Assembly (NCBI GenBank): GCA_036625225.1
Contig: JAZKUF010000001.1
Coordinates: forward strand, 682,001 to 746,000
Length of the DNA: 64,000 nt
Source of the DNA: Accumulibacter jenkinsii
Lineage (GTDB): Bacteria > Pseudomonadota > Gammaproteobacteria > Burkholderiales > Rhodocyclaceae
Reading direction: 5' to 3'
Part shown: positions 16,650-24,468 of the stretch, one piece after another
Layout of the letters: every line of letters starts with the position of its first letter
Position numbering within the stretch: the stretch's first letter is position 1
Notes under the pieces: generated by a model
What the model saw: the letters and a program-made list of their open reading frames with translations, nothing else
Told to the model about the DNA's origin: nothing
Database searches by the model: none
Program-made: the position numbers and the translations under genes

Positions 16650-17550
16650 GGTATTTGTCGATCTCCACGTCCTCGAGGACGGCCAGTGCGTCTTCCGTAT
16701 GGACAGCCAGCGAGCAATAGAGCGAAATCAGGTAGGAAGCGATGGCATTGCGGTCGATGCCCATGAAGCGCACCGACAGGCCGGGGCTCTGTTCGCCCGG
16801 CAGGCCCGGCTGGTAGAGTCCGACGACGCCCTGGCGCTTGTCGCCGACGCGCAGGAGCAGGATCTTGGTCTTGCCTTCCTCGACCGGCACCTTGTCCGAC
16901 GGGATCAGCGGAATGCCGCGCCAGGTCACGAACTGCGAGCCGAAGAGCGAAACGGTCGGCGGCGGCACGCCGCGGCGGGTGCACTCGCGGCCGAAGGCGG
17001 CGATCGCCAGCGGGTGGGTGAGGAAAAAGGCGGGTTCCTTCCAGACCCTGGTCAGCAAGTCATCGAGGTCATCCGGGGTTGGCGCGCCGCCCAGCGTCGT
17101 GAGGCGCTGGCTGTCGGCGACGTTGGCCAGCAGGCCGTAGTCGCCGTTGTTGATCAGCTCGTTTTCCTGCCGCTCCTTGATCGTCTCGATGGTCAGCCGC
17201 AGTTGTTCCTTGATCTGGTCGTGCGGGTTGCTGTACAGGTCGGAAATGCGGGTGTGCACGTCAAGGACGGTGGTGACGGCGCTGAGGAAGTACTCGCGTG
17301 GTTTCTCCTCGTAGTCGACGAAGGTCTGCGGCAGTTCAGACTCGTCGCGTTTGGCGCAGGCGACCTGTACGTCGCGCGGGTTCCTGACCTGGTTCAGGCG
17401 GTAGATGCCGGCTTCGACGGGCAGCCACTGCAGCAGGTGCGTCAGCCAGCGCGGCGAAATGGTCGAGAGCTGCGCGACGGTCTTGGTGGCGTTGGCCAGT
17501 TGCCGTGCGGCGACATCGCTCAGGGCGGCTTGGTGGGCACTATCTGCCAT
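16624..17550 (-). CDS. Family 2A encapsulin shell protein (SrpI/MMPI-like)
   Basis: This 308-residue protein has the HK97-fold encapsulin signature of Family 2A: ATKTVAQLSTISPRWLTHLL at 21-40, followed by WLPVEAGIYRLN. The E-loop region spans about 55-85, the helix HDQIKEQLRLTIETIKERQE about 110-129, and the conserved GIPLIPSDKVP and QPGLPGEQSPGLSVRFMGID run about 212-266. The length matches SrpI, and there is no cyclic-nucleotide-binding insertion, which separates it from Family 2B. The ATG at 17550 has AAGGAG seven bases upstream; a longer in-frame start 15 codons earlier lacks one. The cargo desulfurase overlaps downstream. Family members assemble sulfur-storing nanocompartments; older databases call them 'major membrane protein I'. 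Confidence 0.95.
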   Translation of the reverse strand: MADSAHQAALSDVAARQLANATKTVAQLSTISPRWLTHLLQWLPVEAGIYRLNQVRNPRDVQVACAKRDESELPQTFVDYEEKPREYFLSAVTTVLDVHTRISDLYSNPHDQIKEQLRLTIETIKERQENELINNGDYGLLANVADSQRLTTLGGAPTPDDLDDLLTRVWKEPAFFLTHPLAIAAFGRECTRRGVPPPTVSLFGSQFVTWRGIPLIPSDKVPVEEGKTKILLLRVGDKRQGVVGLYQPGLPGEQSPGLSVRFMGIDRNAIASYLISLYCSLAVHTEDALAVLEDVEIDKYHDYADTYR

Positions 17551-17697
17551 GGGGTACTCCTTGCAATTGTGACGATGAAGATGAAATACGAACAAGCCAA
17601 TGACGCCTGCTCAAAAGCGGGAACCGTACTCTTCGCAGGGCGGGTAGCTCAACAGGCTATCGCCAGCAGCAACGCGCAGCCGGCCGGTCTGGCGGGG

Positions 17698-17919
17698 CTA
17701 TCCATGCTCGCAGCGGGCCACCAGGGCCGAGAGGTCGACCTCCAGCGCTCGTGCCAGCTTGTCGGCGGTAAGCAGGGAAGGGTTGGCGAGACCCCGCTCG
17801 ATCTCGCCGACGTAGGAGCGGTCGAGATCCGCTTTCTCCGCCAGGCGCTCCTGCGACCAGCCGCGCGCCTCGCGCAATTGCCGGACGACGCATTTGAAAC
17901 GATCGTTCAGGCCGCTCAT
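17698..17919 (-). CDS. Small XRE-family helix-turn-helix regulator
   Basis: This 73-residue protein is a bare Cro/C1-type DNA-binding domain. REARGWSQERLAEKADLDRS and YVGEIERGLANPSLLTADKLARAL form the HTH and following helices. It lacks any ligand domain, so it probably binds DNA as a dimer. Its ATG overlaps the serine acetyltransferase stop by four bases, and about 150 bases separate it from the encapsulin start. That gap is long enough to hold an internal promoter it could control. The position inside the locus suggests local control of encapsulin expression, which is inference. Confidence 0.88.
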   Translation of the reverse strand: MSGLNDRFKCVVRQLREARGWSQERLAEKADLDRSYVGEIERGLANPSLLTADKLARALEVDLSALVARCEHG

Positions 17920-18881
17920 ATGCTCAGGCCATTTTCGACAGTTTCGTTTCTGGACAGCGCCTGGGTGAGAAAGCTTCCCGCTGAGACGCTGTGGGTGAGC
18001 CAGACGTTGCCGCCGATCGACGACCCGCGGCCGATCGTGACCCGGCCGAGGATGGTCGCCCCGGCGTAGATCACCACATCGTCCTCGACGATCGGATGGC
18101 GTGGCGCGCCCTTTTGCAGGGCGCCGTCGGCGTCGACGCTGAAACGTTTGGCGCCCAGCGTGACCGCCTGGTAGAGGCGCACCCGATCGCCGATGACGGC
18201 AGTTTCGCCGATCACCACACCGGTCCCGTGATCGATGAAGAAGCTGTTGCCAATGCTTGCGCCGGGGTGGATGTCGATGCCCGTGGCGGAGTGGGCGAGT
18301 TCTGAGACGATACGCGCCAGCAGCGGCACGCCCAGCCGATAAAGGGTATGCGCCAGGCGATGATGGATGGTCGCCAGCGTCCCGGGGTAACAGAGAACGA
18401 TTTCGTCGACACTGCGCGCCGCCGGATCGCCGCGATAGGCCGCCTCGACATCGGTATCGAGGAGAACGCGAATACCGGGCAGAGCGCTCGCGAACTGGCG
18501 CACGACCGCGATCGCCTGGCTCTCGATGGCCGACAAATCGACCGCCGGGTCGTGACGGGAAACGTGAGTCAGTTCCAGACGGACCTGGTCAAGCAGGCTG
18601 CGCAGGGCGCTGTCGAGCGTATGGCCAATGTAGAAATCCTCACTGGGGCCCTGCTGCAGGTCGGGTGGACCGAGGCGCATGGGGAAGAGTGCGCCGCACA
18701 GTCGCTCGACGATGTCGCGCAGGGCGTCACGGGAAGGAAACTCGCGGCCGCCCGATTCCAGGGTGCGGTGCTGCGCCCGGCGCCAATGCTCGCGCGCAGC
18801 GCGCAGGTCGCGGACGATGGCGTCGAGACCCCAGAGATCGGGGGTTGATGGATGGAGTGCGGAACGAAGCGGTGCGTTCAT
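17916..18881 (-). CDS. epsC: Serine O-acetyltransferase, EpsC-type
   Basis: This 321-residue enzyme makes O-acetylserine, the carbon skeleton for cysteine. An N-terminal helical domain (about 1-180) is followed by a left-handed beta-helix with hexapeptide repeats: GIDIHPGASIGNSFFIDHGTG and VVIGETAVIGDRVRLYQAVTLGA at about 200-245, then DVVIYAGATILGRVTIG. The catalytic His lies in FIDHGTG and the second in EIVLCYPG...HHRLAH upstream. Length and N-terminal domain match EpsC/SAT proteins that accompany Family 2A encapsulins, rather than the 270-residue CysE. It lies 21 bases after the rhodanese gene and overlaps the XRE gene, so it belongs to the operon. Confidence 0.92.
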   Translation of the reverse strand: MNAPLRSALHPSTPDLWGLDAIVRDLRAAREHWRRAQHRTLESGGREFPSRDALRDIVERLCGALFPMRLGPPDLQQGPSEDFYIGHTLDSALRSLLDQVRLELTHVSRHDPAVDLSAIESQAIAVVRQFASALPGIRVLLDTDVEAAYRGDPAARSVDEIVLCYPGTLATIHHRLAHTLYRLGVPLLARIVSELAHSATGIDIHPGASIGNSFFIDHGTGVVIGETAVIGDRVRLYQAVTLGAKRFSVDADGALQKGAPRHPIVEDDVVIYAGATILGRVTIGRGSSIGGNVWLTHSVSAGSFLTQALSRNETVENGLSI

Positions 18882-18902
18882 GGTTTGGCGATTCCTGGCG
18901 AT

Positions 18903-19445
18903 TCAGTCCTGCACCCACGGCAGGCCGTGGTAGCGCCAGCCGCCGGTCGCGCCACGTTGGCCGTCGCTGGTGATTTCCCCTTCGAAGCCTTCGAGGACGT
19001 TGAAGACCCGCGTGAAGCCGGCGCGTGTCGCGGCTTCGGCCGCCGCGGCCGAGCGTTTGCCGCTGCGGCAGATGAGGAGAACCAGGTCGTTCTTGCCGGC
19101 CTTGCCGGCGAGTTCACGGGCGAAGCGCGGATTCTTCGTCAGCGCGGGCCCGGTTTGCCACTGTACCAGGGGCGTGCCGGGGACGTGACCGACGTACTTG
19201 TATTCTTCGCTGGTGCGCACGTCGATGAGCAGCGCATCCCCCGCCGAAGCCAGCGCCCACGCTTCGTGCGGCGGCAGCGTGCCGGCGAAGGGAAGGTTGT
19301 CGCGCGCGGCACGCGCGGTCGCTGCGGCGAGAATACGCTGGAGGTCGCGCTGCAGGTCGCGCTGCAGGTCGCTGCCCTGCGGCGTGTCCCCCGGAGCCCC
19401 TTCCGTCATGAGCGGGGCAATGTCAGTTTGGGCGGTGGCAAGCAT
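18903..19445 (-). CDS. Rhodanese-domain sulfurtransferase of the encapsulin locus
   Basis: This 180-residue single-domain rhodanese has catalytic C126 in the loop CRSGKR, following LVLLI. The DVRTSEEYKYVGHVPGTP segment (75-92) is the family's CH2A-like motif. A helical N-terminal region has three 12-bp tandem units at 19337-19372 encoding LQRDLQRDLQR. It would carry persulfide sulfur, plausibly receiving it from or handing it to the desulfurase. No signal peptide is seen from the chosen start, which has AGGAGAATTCG before the ATG at 19445. It is the first gene of the locus and is divergent from a sulfonate ABC operon. Confidence 0.9.
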   Translation of the reverse strand: MLATAQTDIAPLMTEGAPGDTPQGSDLQRDLQRDLQRILAAATARAARDNLPFAGTLPPHEAWALASAGDALLIDVRTSEEYKYVGHVPGTPLVQWQTGPALTKNPRFARELAGKAGKNDLVLLICRSGKRSAAAAEAATRAGFTRVFNVLEGFEGEITSDGQRGATGGWRYHGLPWVQD

Positions 19446-19547
19446 CGAATTCTCCTGGAAATGGACAAGCCGCCGTTGTGGCGATGATCTCGGCGTCAGC
19501 AGCACTCTAGCCGCCGGGTCTGGCGCGGCGAACGACAAAAAACTGCA

Positions 19548-19592
19548 TTGCTTATAACGAAACGACTCTCATGCGGCGGTCGATATAAGCAA
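19548..19592. promoter_or_regulatory. Perfect 9-bp inverted repeat in the encapsulin/sulfonate divergent promoter region
   Basis: TTGCTTATA (19548-19556) and TATAAGCAA (19584-19592) are perfect reverse complements separated by 27 bases. The pair lies in the 226-base gap between the rhodanese start and the sulfonate-binding protein start. Two half-sites about 36 bases centre to centre suit a LysR-type tetramer that could control both directions. A CysB/Cbl-type regulator is the natural guess; no such gene is in the window. Confidence 0.55.
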
Positions 19593-19671
19593 CGAAGGAA
19601 ACAGTCTTTCTTGTCACTGGTCGGGCAGGCTAAATTCCGCTCCTGAATTTTCACCCTCTCAGGAGAACGCG

Positions 19672-20694
19672 ATGATCCAGCTGAAAACCCTGCGCCGCCT
19701 GTTGCCGGCGCTGGCCCTGGTTACGGGCCTTGGCCATGCGGCGGCCGAAACGCTCAAGGTCGGCTACCTGCCGGTGACCGGCCACGCCAAATTCTTTGTC
19801 GCCAAGGAGCAGGGACTGTTCGCCAGGGAAGGACTGGAGGTCGAGCTGATCGAATTCCAGAACTCCGCCGACGGGCTCAACGCCATCGTTGCCGGCAAGC
19901 TGGACATCGGCGCTTTCGGCACCACCGCACCGGTGGCGCATATTGCCAAGGGCGCGAAGATCAAGATCATCGGCGGCATCATGGGCGGCGACGCCGCGCT
20001 GATCGCGACGCCGGAAAATGCAGCGAAGATCGCCAGTGTGGCCGATCTCCGGGGCAAGAAGATCGCCACCGTGCGCATGGCCTCGGGCGACGCCGTCCTG
20101 CGCGGCGCCCTCAAGGACAAGGGAATCAACTGGAAAAGCGACCTGCAGATCTTCGAACTGAAGAACCCGCCGGCAGTGATCGAGGCAGTCAAGTCCGGCC
20201 AGGTGGACGCCGGGCTGGTCTGGGGACCGCATGACCTGCGCGCCGAAGATCAGGGCTTGAAGGTGGTGATTCATTCCACCGACCTGCAACCCGGTCATCC
20301 CTGCTGTCGTCTGGTGGTCACCGAGGCCAGCCTGAAGAACCCGGTTATCTGGGAGAAATTCCTGCGCGCCATTCTGCAGGCCGAGAAGTTCGCCGCCGAG
20401 AACAGGAAGGAAACCATCGATTCGATCGCCCGCTACGTCCGGATCGACCGCCAGTTGCTCTGGCGCGGCTACTACTCGCAGTATCTGGACCAGTCGAGCG
20501 ATCCCGATGTCAAGGGTGTCAAGCATTTTGCCGACGTGATGGTCAATAGCGAGTTCATTACCGCCAGACCGGATCTCGACGCGGCGATCGACGCGCGGGT
20601 GTACGAAAAGGTGCTGAACCAGCTGGCGCGCGAGAATCCCGGCGACCCGTTCTGGAAGAAGCTGCAGCGGGAATTCAAACGGAAGGACGCCTGA
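19672..20694 (+). CDS. Sulfonate/taurine-type ABC transporter substrate-binding protein
   Basis: This 340-residue periplasmic protein of the NitT/TauT family has a signal peptide ending near AAA at residue 26 and a mature start ETLKVGYLPVTGHAKFFVAK. ADGLNAIVAGKLDIGAFG and KIKIIGGIMGGDAA are family features, but the sequence differs clearly from the SsuA-like proteins at 4-6 kb. The HPCCRLVVTEASLKNP stretch has adjacent cysteines of unknown role. Its stop overlaps the ATPase start (TGATG), and a permease follows, so this is a full transporter. The ligand may be a sulfonate, taurine or another small acid. Confidence 0.87.
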   Translation: MIQLKTLRRLLPALALVTGLGHAAAETLKVGYLPVTGHAKFFVAKEQGLFAREGLEVELIEFQNSADGLNAIVAGKLDIGAFGTTAPVAHIAKGAKIKIIGGIMGGDAALIATPENAAKIASVADLRGKKIATVRMASGDAVLRGALKDKGINWKSDLQIFELKNPPAVIEAVKSGQVDAGLVWGPHDLRAEDQGLKVVIHSTDLQPGHPCCRLVVTEASLKNPVIWEKFLRAILQAEKFAAENRKETIDSIARYVRIDRQLLWRGYYSQYLDQSSDPDVKGVKHFADVMVNSEFITARPDLDAAIDARVYEKVLNQLARENPGDPFWKKLQREFKRKDA

Positions 20695-21485
20695 TGCAGG
20701 GGAGCCTCGGTCTGAAACTCGAGGGCGTGGGCTTCGCCTATCAGGCGACGCCGGTCCTCCAGGACATCAACATCAGCATTCCGCAAGGCCAGCTGGTCAG
20801 CCTGCTCGGTGCCAGCGGCTCGGGGAAAACGACCTTGTTGCGGCTGGCGGCGGGCCTCGATCCCGTCGCTTGCGGCCGGTTGAGCTGGAATGGCGTGACG
20901 GTAGCCGGCCCCAGCCTGAAGCGCGGGGTGGTTTTTCAGGACTACGCGCTGTTTCCCTGGTTGTCGGTGGTCGATAACATCGAGATCGCGATCGCCAAGG
21001 CCAGGCCGACGGTCAGGAGAGCCGAGCGACTGGCGGAGGCGAGAAAATACCTCGGCGATCTGGGGCTGGAAGCCGCCATCGGCAAATATCCCGGCGAGCT
21101 GTCGGGGGGCATGCGCCAGCGCGCCGCGATTGCCCGCGCACTCGCCCTCGGTTCGCCCCTGCTGTTGATGGATGAGCCCTTCGGGGCGCTCGATCCGGTG
21201 AACCGGGCACGTTTGCAGGATCTGCTGCTTGAGGTCTGGGAACTCTCGACACCGAGAAAAACCATCGTTTTCGTCACCCATGACGTGGACGAGGCGATCT
21301 ACCTCGGCGATCGTCTGATCGTTCTCGGCTCGGCACCGGGCCGGGTGATCGCCAATCTGCAGGTACCGCTCACGCGGCCCCGCGAGCGGCGCAAGCTGCT
21401 CGACAGCCTCCCCCTGCAGGCGCTGCGCGAAGAGGTGGCAGCGACCCTGGTGCAGGACACCCTGCAGCGCCTCAAGGCCGCCTGA
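20694..21485 (+). CDS. Sulfonate/taurine-type ABC transporter ATP-binding protein
   Basis: This 263-residue ATPase shows Walker A GASGSGKTT at residues 39-47, the Q-loop VFQDYALFPWL, the signature LSGGMRQRAAIARAL, Walker B LLLMDEPFGALD and the H-loop VTHDVDEAIYL. The LFPWL and EAIYLGDR wording is typical of the SsuB/TauB/NrtD subfamily. It sits between its binding protein (overlapping TGATG) and permease (30 bases). It powers uptake by the partner permease at the inner membrane. Confidence 0.92.
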   Translation: MQGSLGLKLEGVGFAYQATPVLQDINISIPQGQLVSLLGASGSGKTTLLRLAAGLDPVACGRLSWNGVTVAGPSLKRGVVFQDYALFPWLSVVDNIEIAIAKARPTVRRAERLAEARKYLGDLGLEAAIGKYPGELSGGMRQRAAIARALALGSPLLLMDEPFGALDPVNRARLQDLLLEVWELSTPRKTIVFVTHDVDEAIYLGDRLIVLGSAPGRVIANLQVPLTRPRERRKLLDSLPLQALREEVAATLVQDTLQRLKAA

Positions 21486-21515
21486 GGACGGCTCTGAAAT
21501 CAAGGAGAACGACAG

Positions 21516-22346
21516 ATGAGTGACTATATTGCCCTGGTAAATCTCGATGTAGCGGAGGGGCCGATGCCTGCCGCATCGGCCAGACCCGCCCCGGCACCCG
21601 GCTGGCTGGGTCGTGCACTGGAAAGCGTTTCGGTCTGGATCGTGCTGCTGTTCGCCTGGTGGGTGGCCTCAGTTCATCTGCCGCTGGGCGACAACCCTCT
21701 GCTGCCTTCGCCGCTGCTCACCGCCGGTGCGCTGTGGGAATCGCTGCCTGAACTGTGGGCGGGAACCTTGTCGTCGCTGACCATCCTGATCCCCGGCTTC
21801 GCCCTGGCGACGCTGCTGGGCATCGTTGCCGGGCTGGCGGTGGGCACCTCGGCGCGGCTGCAGCGGATCTTCCTGCCCTTTGCCCGGGTCGCCGGGCCGG
21901 TGCCGCCGACGGTGTACATTCCCTACGCGATCGCCATCCTGCCGACCTTCAAGCTGTCGGCGATCTTCGTCGTCTTCATCGGCGCCTTCTGGCCGATCTT
22001 CCAGAACGCCGTCGCCGGCGCACATGCGCTCGAACAGCGCTATCGTGACAATGCCCGCATCCTCGGCCTGAGCCGTTTCGAGTACCAGCGGCGCGTGGTT
22101 TTCCCGGCCGCCATGCCGCATATCTTCTCCGGCATGGCGGTCGGCCTCGCCTTCTCGTTCATTCTCCTCACCGTCGCCGAATTGTTCGGCGCCAACGCCG
22201 GTCTTGGTCGCTTTGTCCAGTATTACGCCGACTTCGCCGACTACCCCCGGATGGTCGCCGGCATCCTCTACACGGGTCTGGTGACCTTCCTGGCGATGAC
22301 CTTGCTCGACCGCGTCCGCCGGCGGTCGCTCTTCTGGTTGAAATAG
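21516..22346 (+). CDS. Sulfonate/taurine-type ABC transporter permease
   Basis: This 276-residue inner-membrane protein has about six hydrophobic segments. The docking loop is in ALEQRYRDNARILGLSRFEYQRRVVFPAAMPHIFSGM, characteristic of SsuC/TauC. The ATG is preceded by AAGGAGAACGAC. It directly follows the ATPase gene and ends one base before the thioredoxin-SCO fusion gene, so that unusual gene is almost certainly co-transcribed with the transporter. Confidence 0.92.
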   Translation: MSDYIALVNLDVAEGPMPAASARPAPAPGWLGRALESVSVWIVLLFAWWVASVHLPLGDNPLLPSPLLTAGALWESLPELWAGTLSSLTILIPGFALATLLGIVAGLAVGTSARLQRIFLPFARVAGPVPPTVYIPYAIAILPTFKLSAIFVVFIGAFWPIFQNAVAGAHALEQRYRDNARILGLSRFEYQRRVVFPAAMPHIFSGMAVGLAFSFILLTVAELFGANAGLGRFVQYYADFADYPRMVAGILYTGLVTFLAMTLLDRVRRRSLFWLK

Positions 22347-22347
22347 C

Positions 22348-23463
22348 ATGCTGCGTCGCCTCCTCCAACCTCTCATCCCGACTTTACGGCAGCTCGCTGC
22401 CGCGCTGTTCATTCTTCTCGCGAGTGGTGGATCGCAGGCAGCGCTGTTCGCGCGCACTGCTGACAACCTGCAGCGGGAGGCAGAGGCAGCCCACGCAGAC
22501 GGAAAGCAGCTGGCCATCGTGCTCACCCTCCCGGATTGCCCCGGCTGCCTGGAAATGGAGAGAACAGTCTATCGTGACCGGCGCACGGAGAAACTGATCG
22601 CGGGCCGCTTCCGGACGGTTCGTCTCGACCTCTCGCTTGCCACGCCAATCATCGACGCGATGGGACGTACCACGACGGTAGAGAATTTCGCGAAACGCCT
22701 GCGCGCCGTTGCCACGCCGTCCTTCCTCTTCTTTGCCGGTGACGGCAGTTTCCTCTACCGCTATACCGGTACGCTTGACCAAACCGGGCTACGCGATCTT
22801 GCCGATTACGTCGCGCGTGTGAAATTCGAAGAGTTTCCGTTCGCGCCGCGGAACGCTGCCCGCGGCAACTCTGCCGCTGACAAAGATGGCGCGCTGCACG
22901 CTTCTCCTCCCGCCGGCAATCTGCCGCTCTACCCGGAATTCGCGCTGGCGGCCAGCGATGGACGTGATCGGCGCCTGGCGGATTTTCGCGGCCTGGTGGT
23001 AGCGCTGTCGGTTGGCTATACGCAGTGCCCCGATGTCTGTCCGACGACGCTGAGCGAACTGAAGGCTGCCGTCGAAGGCCTGTCGCCGGCTCAGCGCCGC
23101 CGCGTCCAGGTGCTCTTTGCCACCCTCGACCCCGATCGCGATGGCCTGGCGATGCTCAAGGAATATGCGGCCGCCTTCAGCCCGGCCAGCGGTCGCCCCG
23201 TGCTCGGGCTGCGCGGCAGCACCCGGGCGACAGCCGCTTTGATCAGCCAGTTGCAACTGGTCGCGGAAAGGAAGCCGTCGGGAGGTGCGGGGTACACCGT
23301 AGACCATACGGCCGGGGTTTTCCTGTTCGATGCCAACGGTCGCCTGCGCGGCCTGGCACCTTATGGGCAGAGCGTCGCCGAGTTGCGCCGCGACCTTGCC
23401 CGCCTGCTGGCTGAAGGTTCCAGCGGACCCCCAGTGGCGCAGCGGGTTGCGCATGCCAACTGA
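22348..23463 (+). CDS. Exported thioredoxin-fold / SCO1-SenC fusion protein
   Basis: This 371-residue protein has a hydrophobic N-terminal signal or anchor (about 10-30). A thioredoxin-like domain follows, with C64-P-G-C67 in LTLPDCPGCLEM and the cis-proline segment VATPSFLFFAGDG (about 40-160), resembling SoxW-type periplasmic thioredoxins. Residues about 195-350 are a complete SCO domain: C227PDVC231 plus the distal ligand H320 in DHTAGVFLFD, all copper ligands present. SCO proteins deliver copper to cytochrome oxidase or act as thiol reductases. The fusion and its place in a sulfonate-uptake operon suggest thiol redox or copper handling tied to sulfur metabolism, which is inference. Confidence 0.88.
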   Translation: MLRRLLQPLIPTLRQLAAALFILLASGGSQAALFARTADNLQREAEAAHADGKQLAIVLTLPDCPGCLEMERTVYRDRRTEKLIAGRFRTVRLDLSLATPIIDAMGRTTTVENFAKRLRAVATPSFLFFAGDGSFLYRYTGTLDQTGLRDLADYVARVKFEEFPFAPRNAARGNSAADKDGALHASPPAGNLPLYPEFALAASDGRDRRLADFRGLVVALSVGYTQCPDVCPTTLSELKAAVEGLSPAQRRRVQVLFATLDPDRDGLAMLKEYAAAFSPASGRPVLGLRGSTRATAALISQLQLVAERKPSGGAGYTVDHTAGVFLFDANGRLRGLAPYGQSVAELRRDLARLLAEGSSGPPVAQRVAHAN

Positions 23464-23475
23464 CGAGAGGTGCGA

Positions 23476-24468
23476 ATGCCACTAAACAAACTGATCCCCC
23501 TCGCCGAGGCCGTTCGCCGTCACACCTGGAACGGCATGCAGTACGCGAGCGGTGCGGCACTGCCGGTCGGCTCGGATGCCATCGCCTTCGGGCGGGAACT
23601 GTTGCGCCAGCAACGCCGCGAGCTGCACGCCATCTTTCACGCCAACACCCAGCAGCTCAACCTGCTGGCAGCAGCCGGCGCCGTCACCCGGGTAGAGTGT
23701 GGTTTCAGCGGACTGGAGGGTTTCGGTTTTGCCAACGGCCTGCGCCGCGCCATAGAGCAGGGCCGACTGATCCTCGAGGACTTTTCCAATCTGGCGATGG
23801 CGCTGCGGCTGCTGGGTGGCGCGCTGAACTGGCCCTTCGTTCCGGCGACGGTCAATATCGGCTCGGACCTTCAACACCGGTGCGCTTTCGAGCCCGACCT
23901 CCACCCCAATCCGAACAAGATCCCTTCGCTGACCGATCCCTTCTCGGGCAGGCAGATCGGCGCTTTCTCGCCGCTGCGTCCCGATCTGGCGGCGATCCAC
24001 GTGACGCTGGCCGACCCGGAAGGCAACGCAATCATGCTCGGCACCGAGTGGAGCCGCTTCGAACTGTCGCGGGCGGCGAAGCGGGTCGTCCTGCTGGCCG
24101 ATGCCATCGTGCACACCGACTGCATGCGCCAGTATCCGAATCTGGTGCGCATCCCCGGGATCATCGTCGAGGCCGTCGTCTACTGTCCTTTTGCCGCCTG
24201 GCCGCAGGCTTCTCCCGGCATGTACGACGTAGACGAAGCGCACATGAAGGCGATGAACCAGGCGCTCGGCAGCGACGAGGGAACGGCCGCCTACCTGCGC
24301 GATTACGTCGAGAGCTACACCGATCTCGATGGCTATCTCGACCTGATCGGCCGCGAGAGGATCGCCGAACTCTCGCACGGAGCGACCGCTTTCCTGCTCG
24401 ACCCTTACCGGCGCTGGCTGCTGCCGCATGCCGAAGCGCTGGCGCTGAGCGCGGAGGCCAGGGCATGA
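23476..24468 (+). CDS. Family I CoA-transferase, subunit A (glutaconate CoA-transferase type)
   Basis: This 330-residue protein belongs to the GctA/IpdA-like alpha subunits: LIPLAEAVRRHTWNGMQYASG opens it, HAIFHANTQQLNLLAAAGAV and ECGFSGLEGFGFANGLRRAIEQG follow, then DPEGNAIMLGTEWSRFELSRAAKRVVLLAD. It should pair with the next gene product, whose start overlaps its stop. The start at 23476 has GAGAGG at proper spacing; the GTG two codons earlier does not. The acid substrate is unknown. Position behind a sulfonate-type transporter suggests it may activate a sulfur-containing or transported acid, but this is a guess. Confidence 0.83.
   Translation: MPLNKLIPLAEAVRRHTWNGMQYASGAALPVGSDAIAFGRELLRQQRRELHAIFHANTQQLNLLAAAGAVTRVECGFSGLEGFGFANGLRRAIEQGRLILEDFSNLAMALRLLGGALNWPFVPATVNIGSDLQHRCAFEPDLHPNPNKIPSLTDPFSGRQIGAFSPLRPDLAAIHVTLADPEGNAIMLGTEWSRFELSRAAKRVVLLADAIVHTDCMRQYPNLVRIPGIIVEAVVYCPFAAWPQASPGMYDVDEAHMKAMNQALGSDEGTAAYLRDYVESYTDLDGYLDLIGRERIAELSHGATAFLLDPYRRWLLPHAEALALSAEARA

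Noticed and set aside
19337..19372. Three 12-bp tandem units, considered as a separate minisatellite
   Set aside because: They lie within the rhodanese coding region and simply encode LQRD repeats, so they are noted there.
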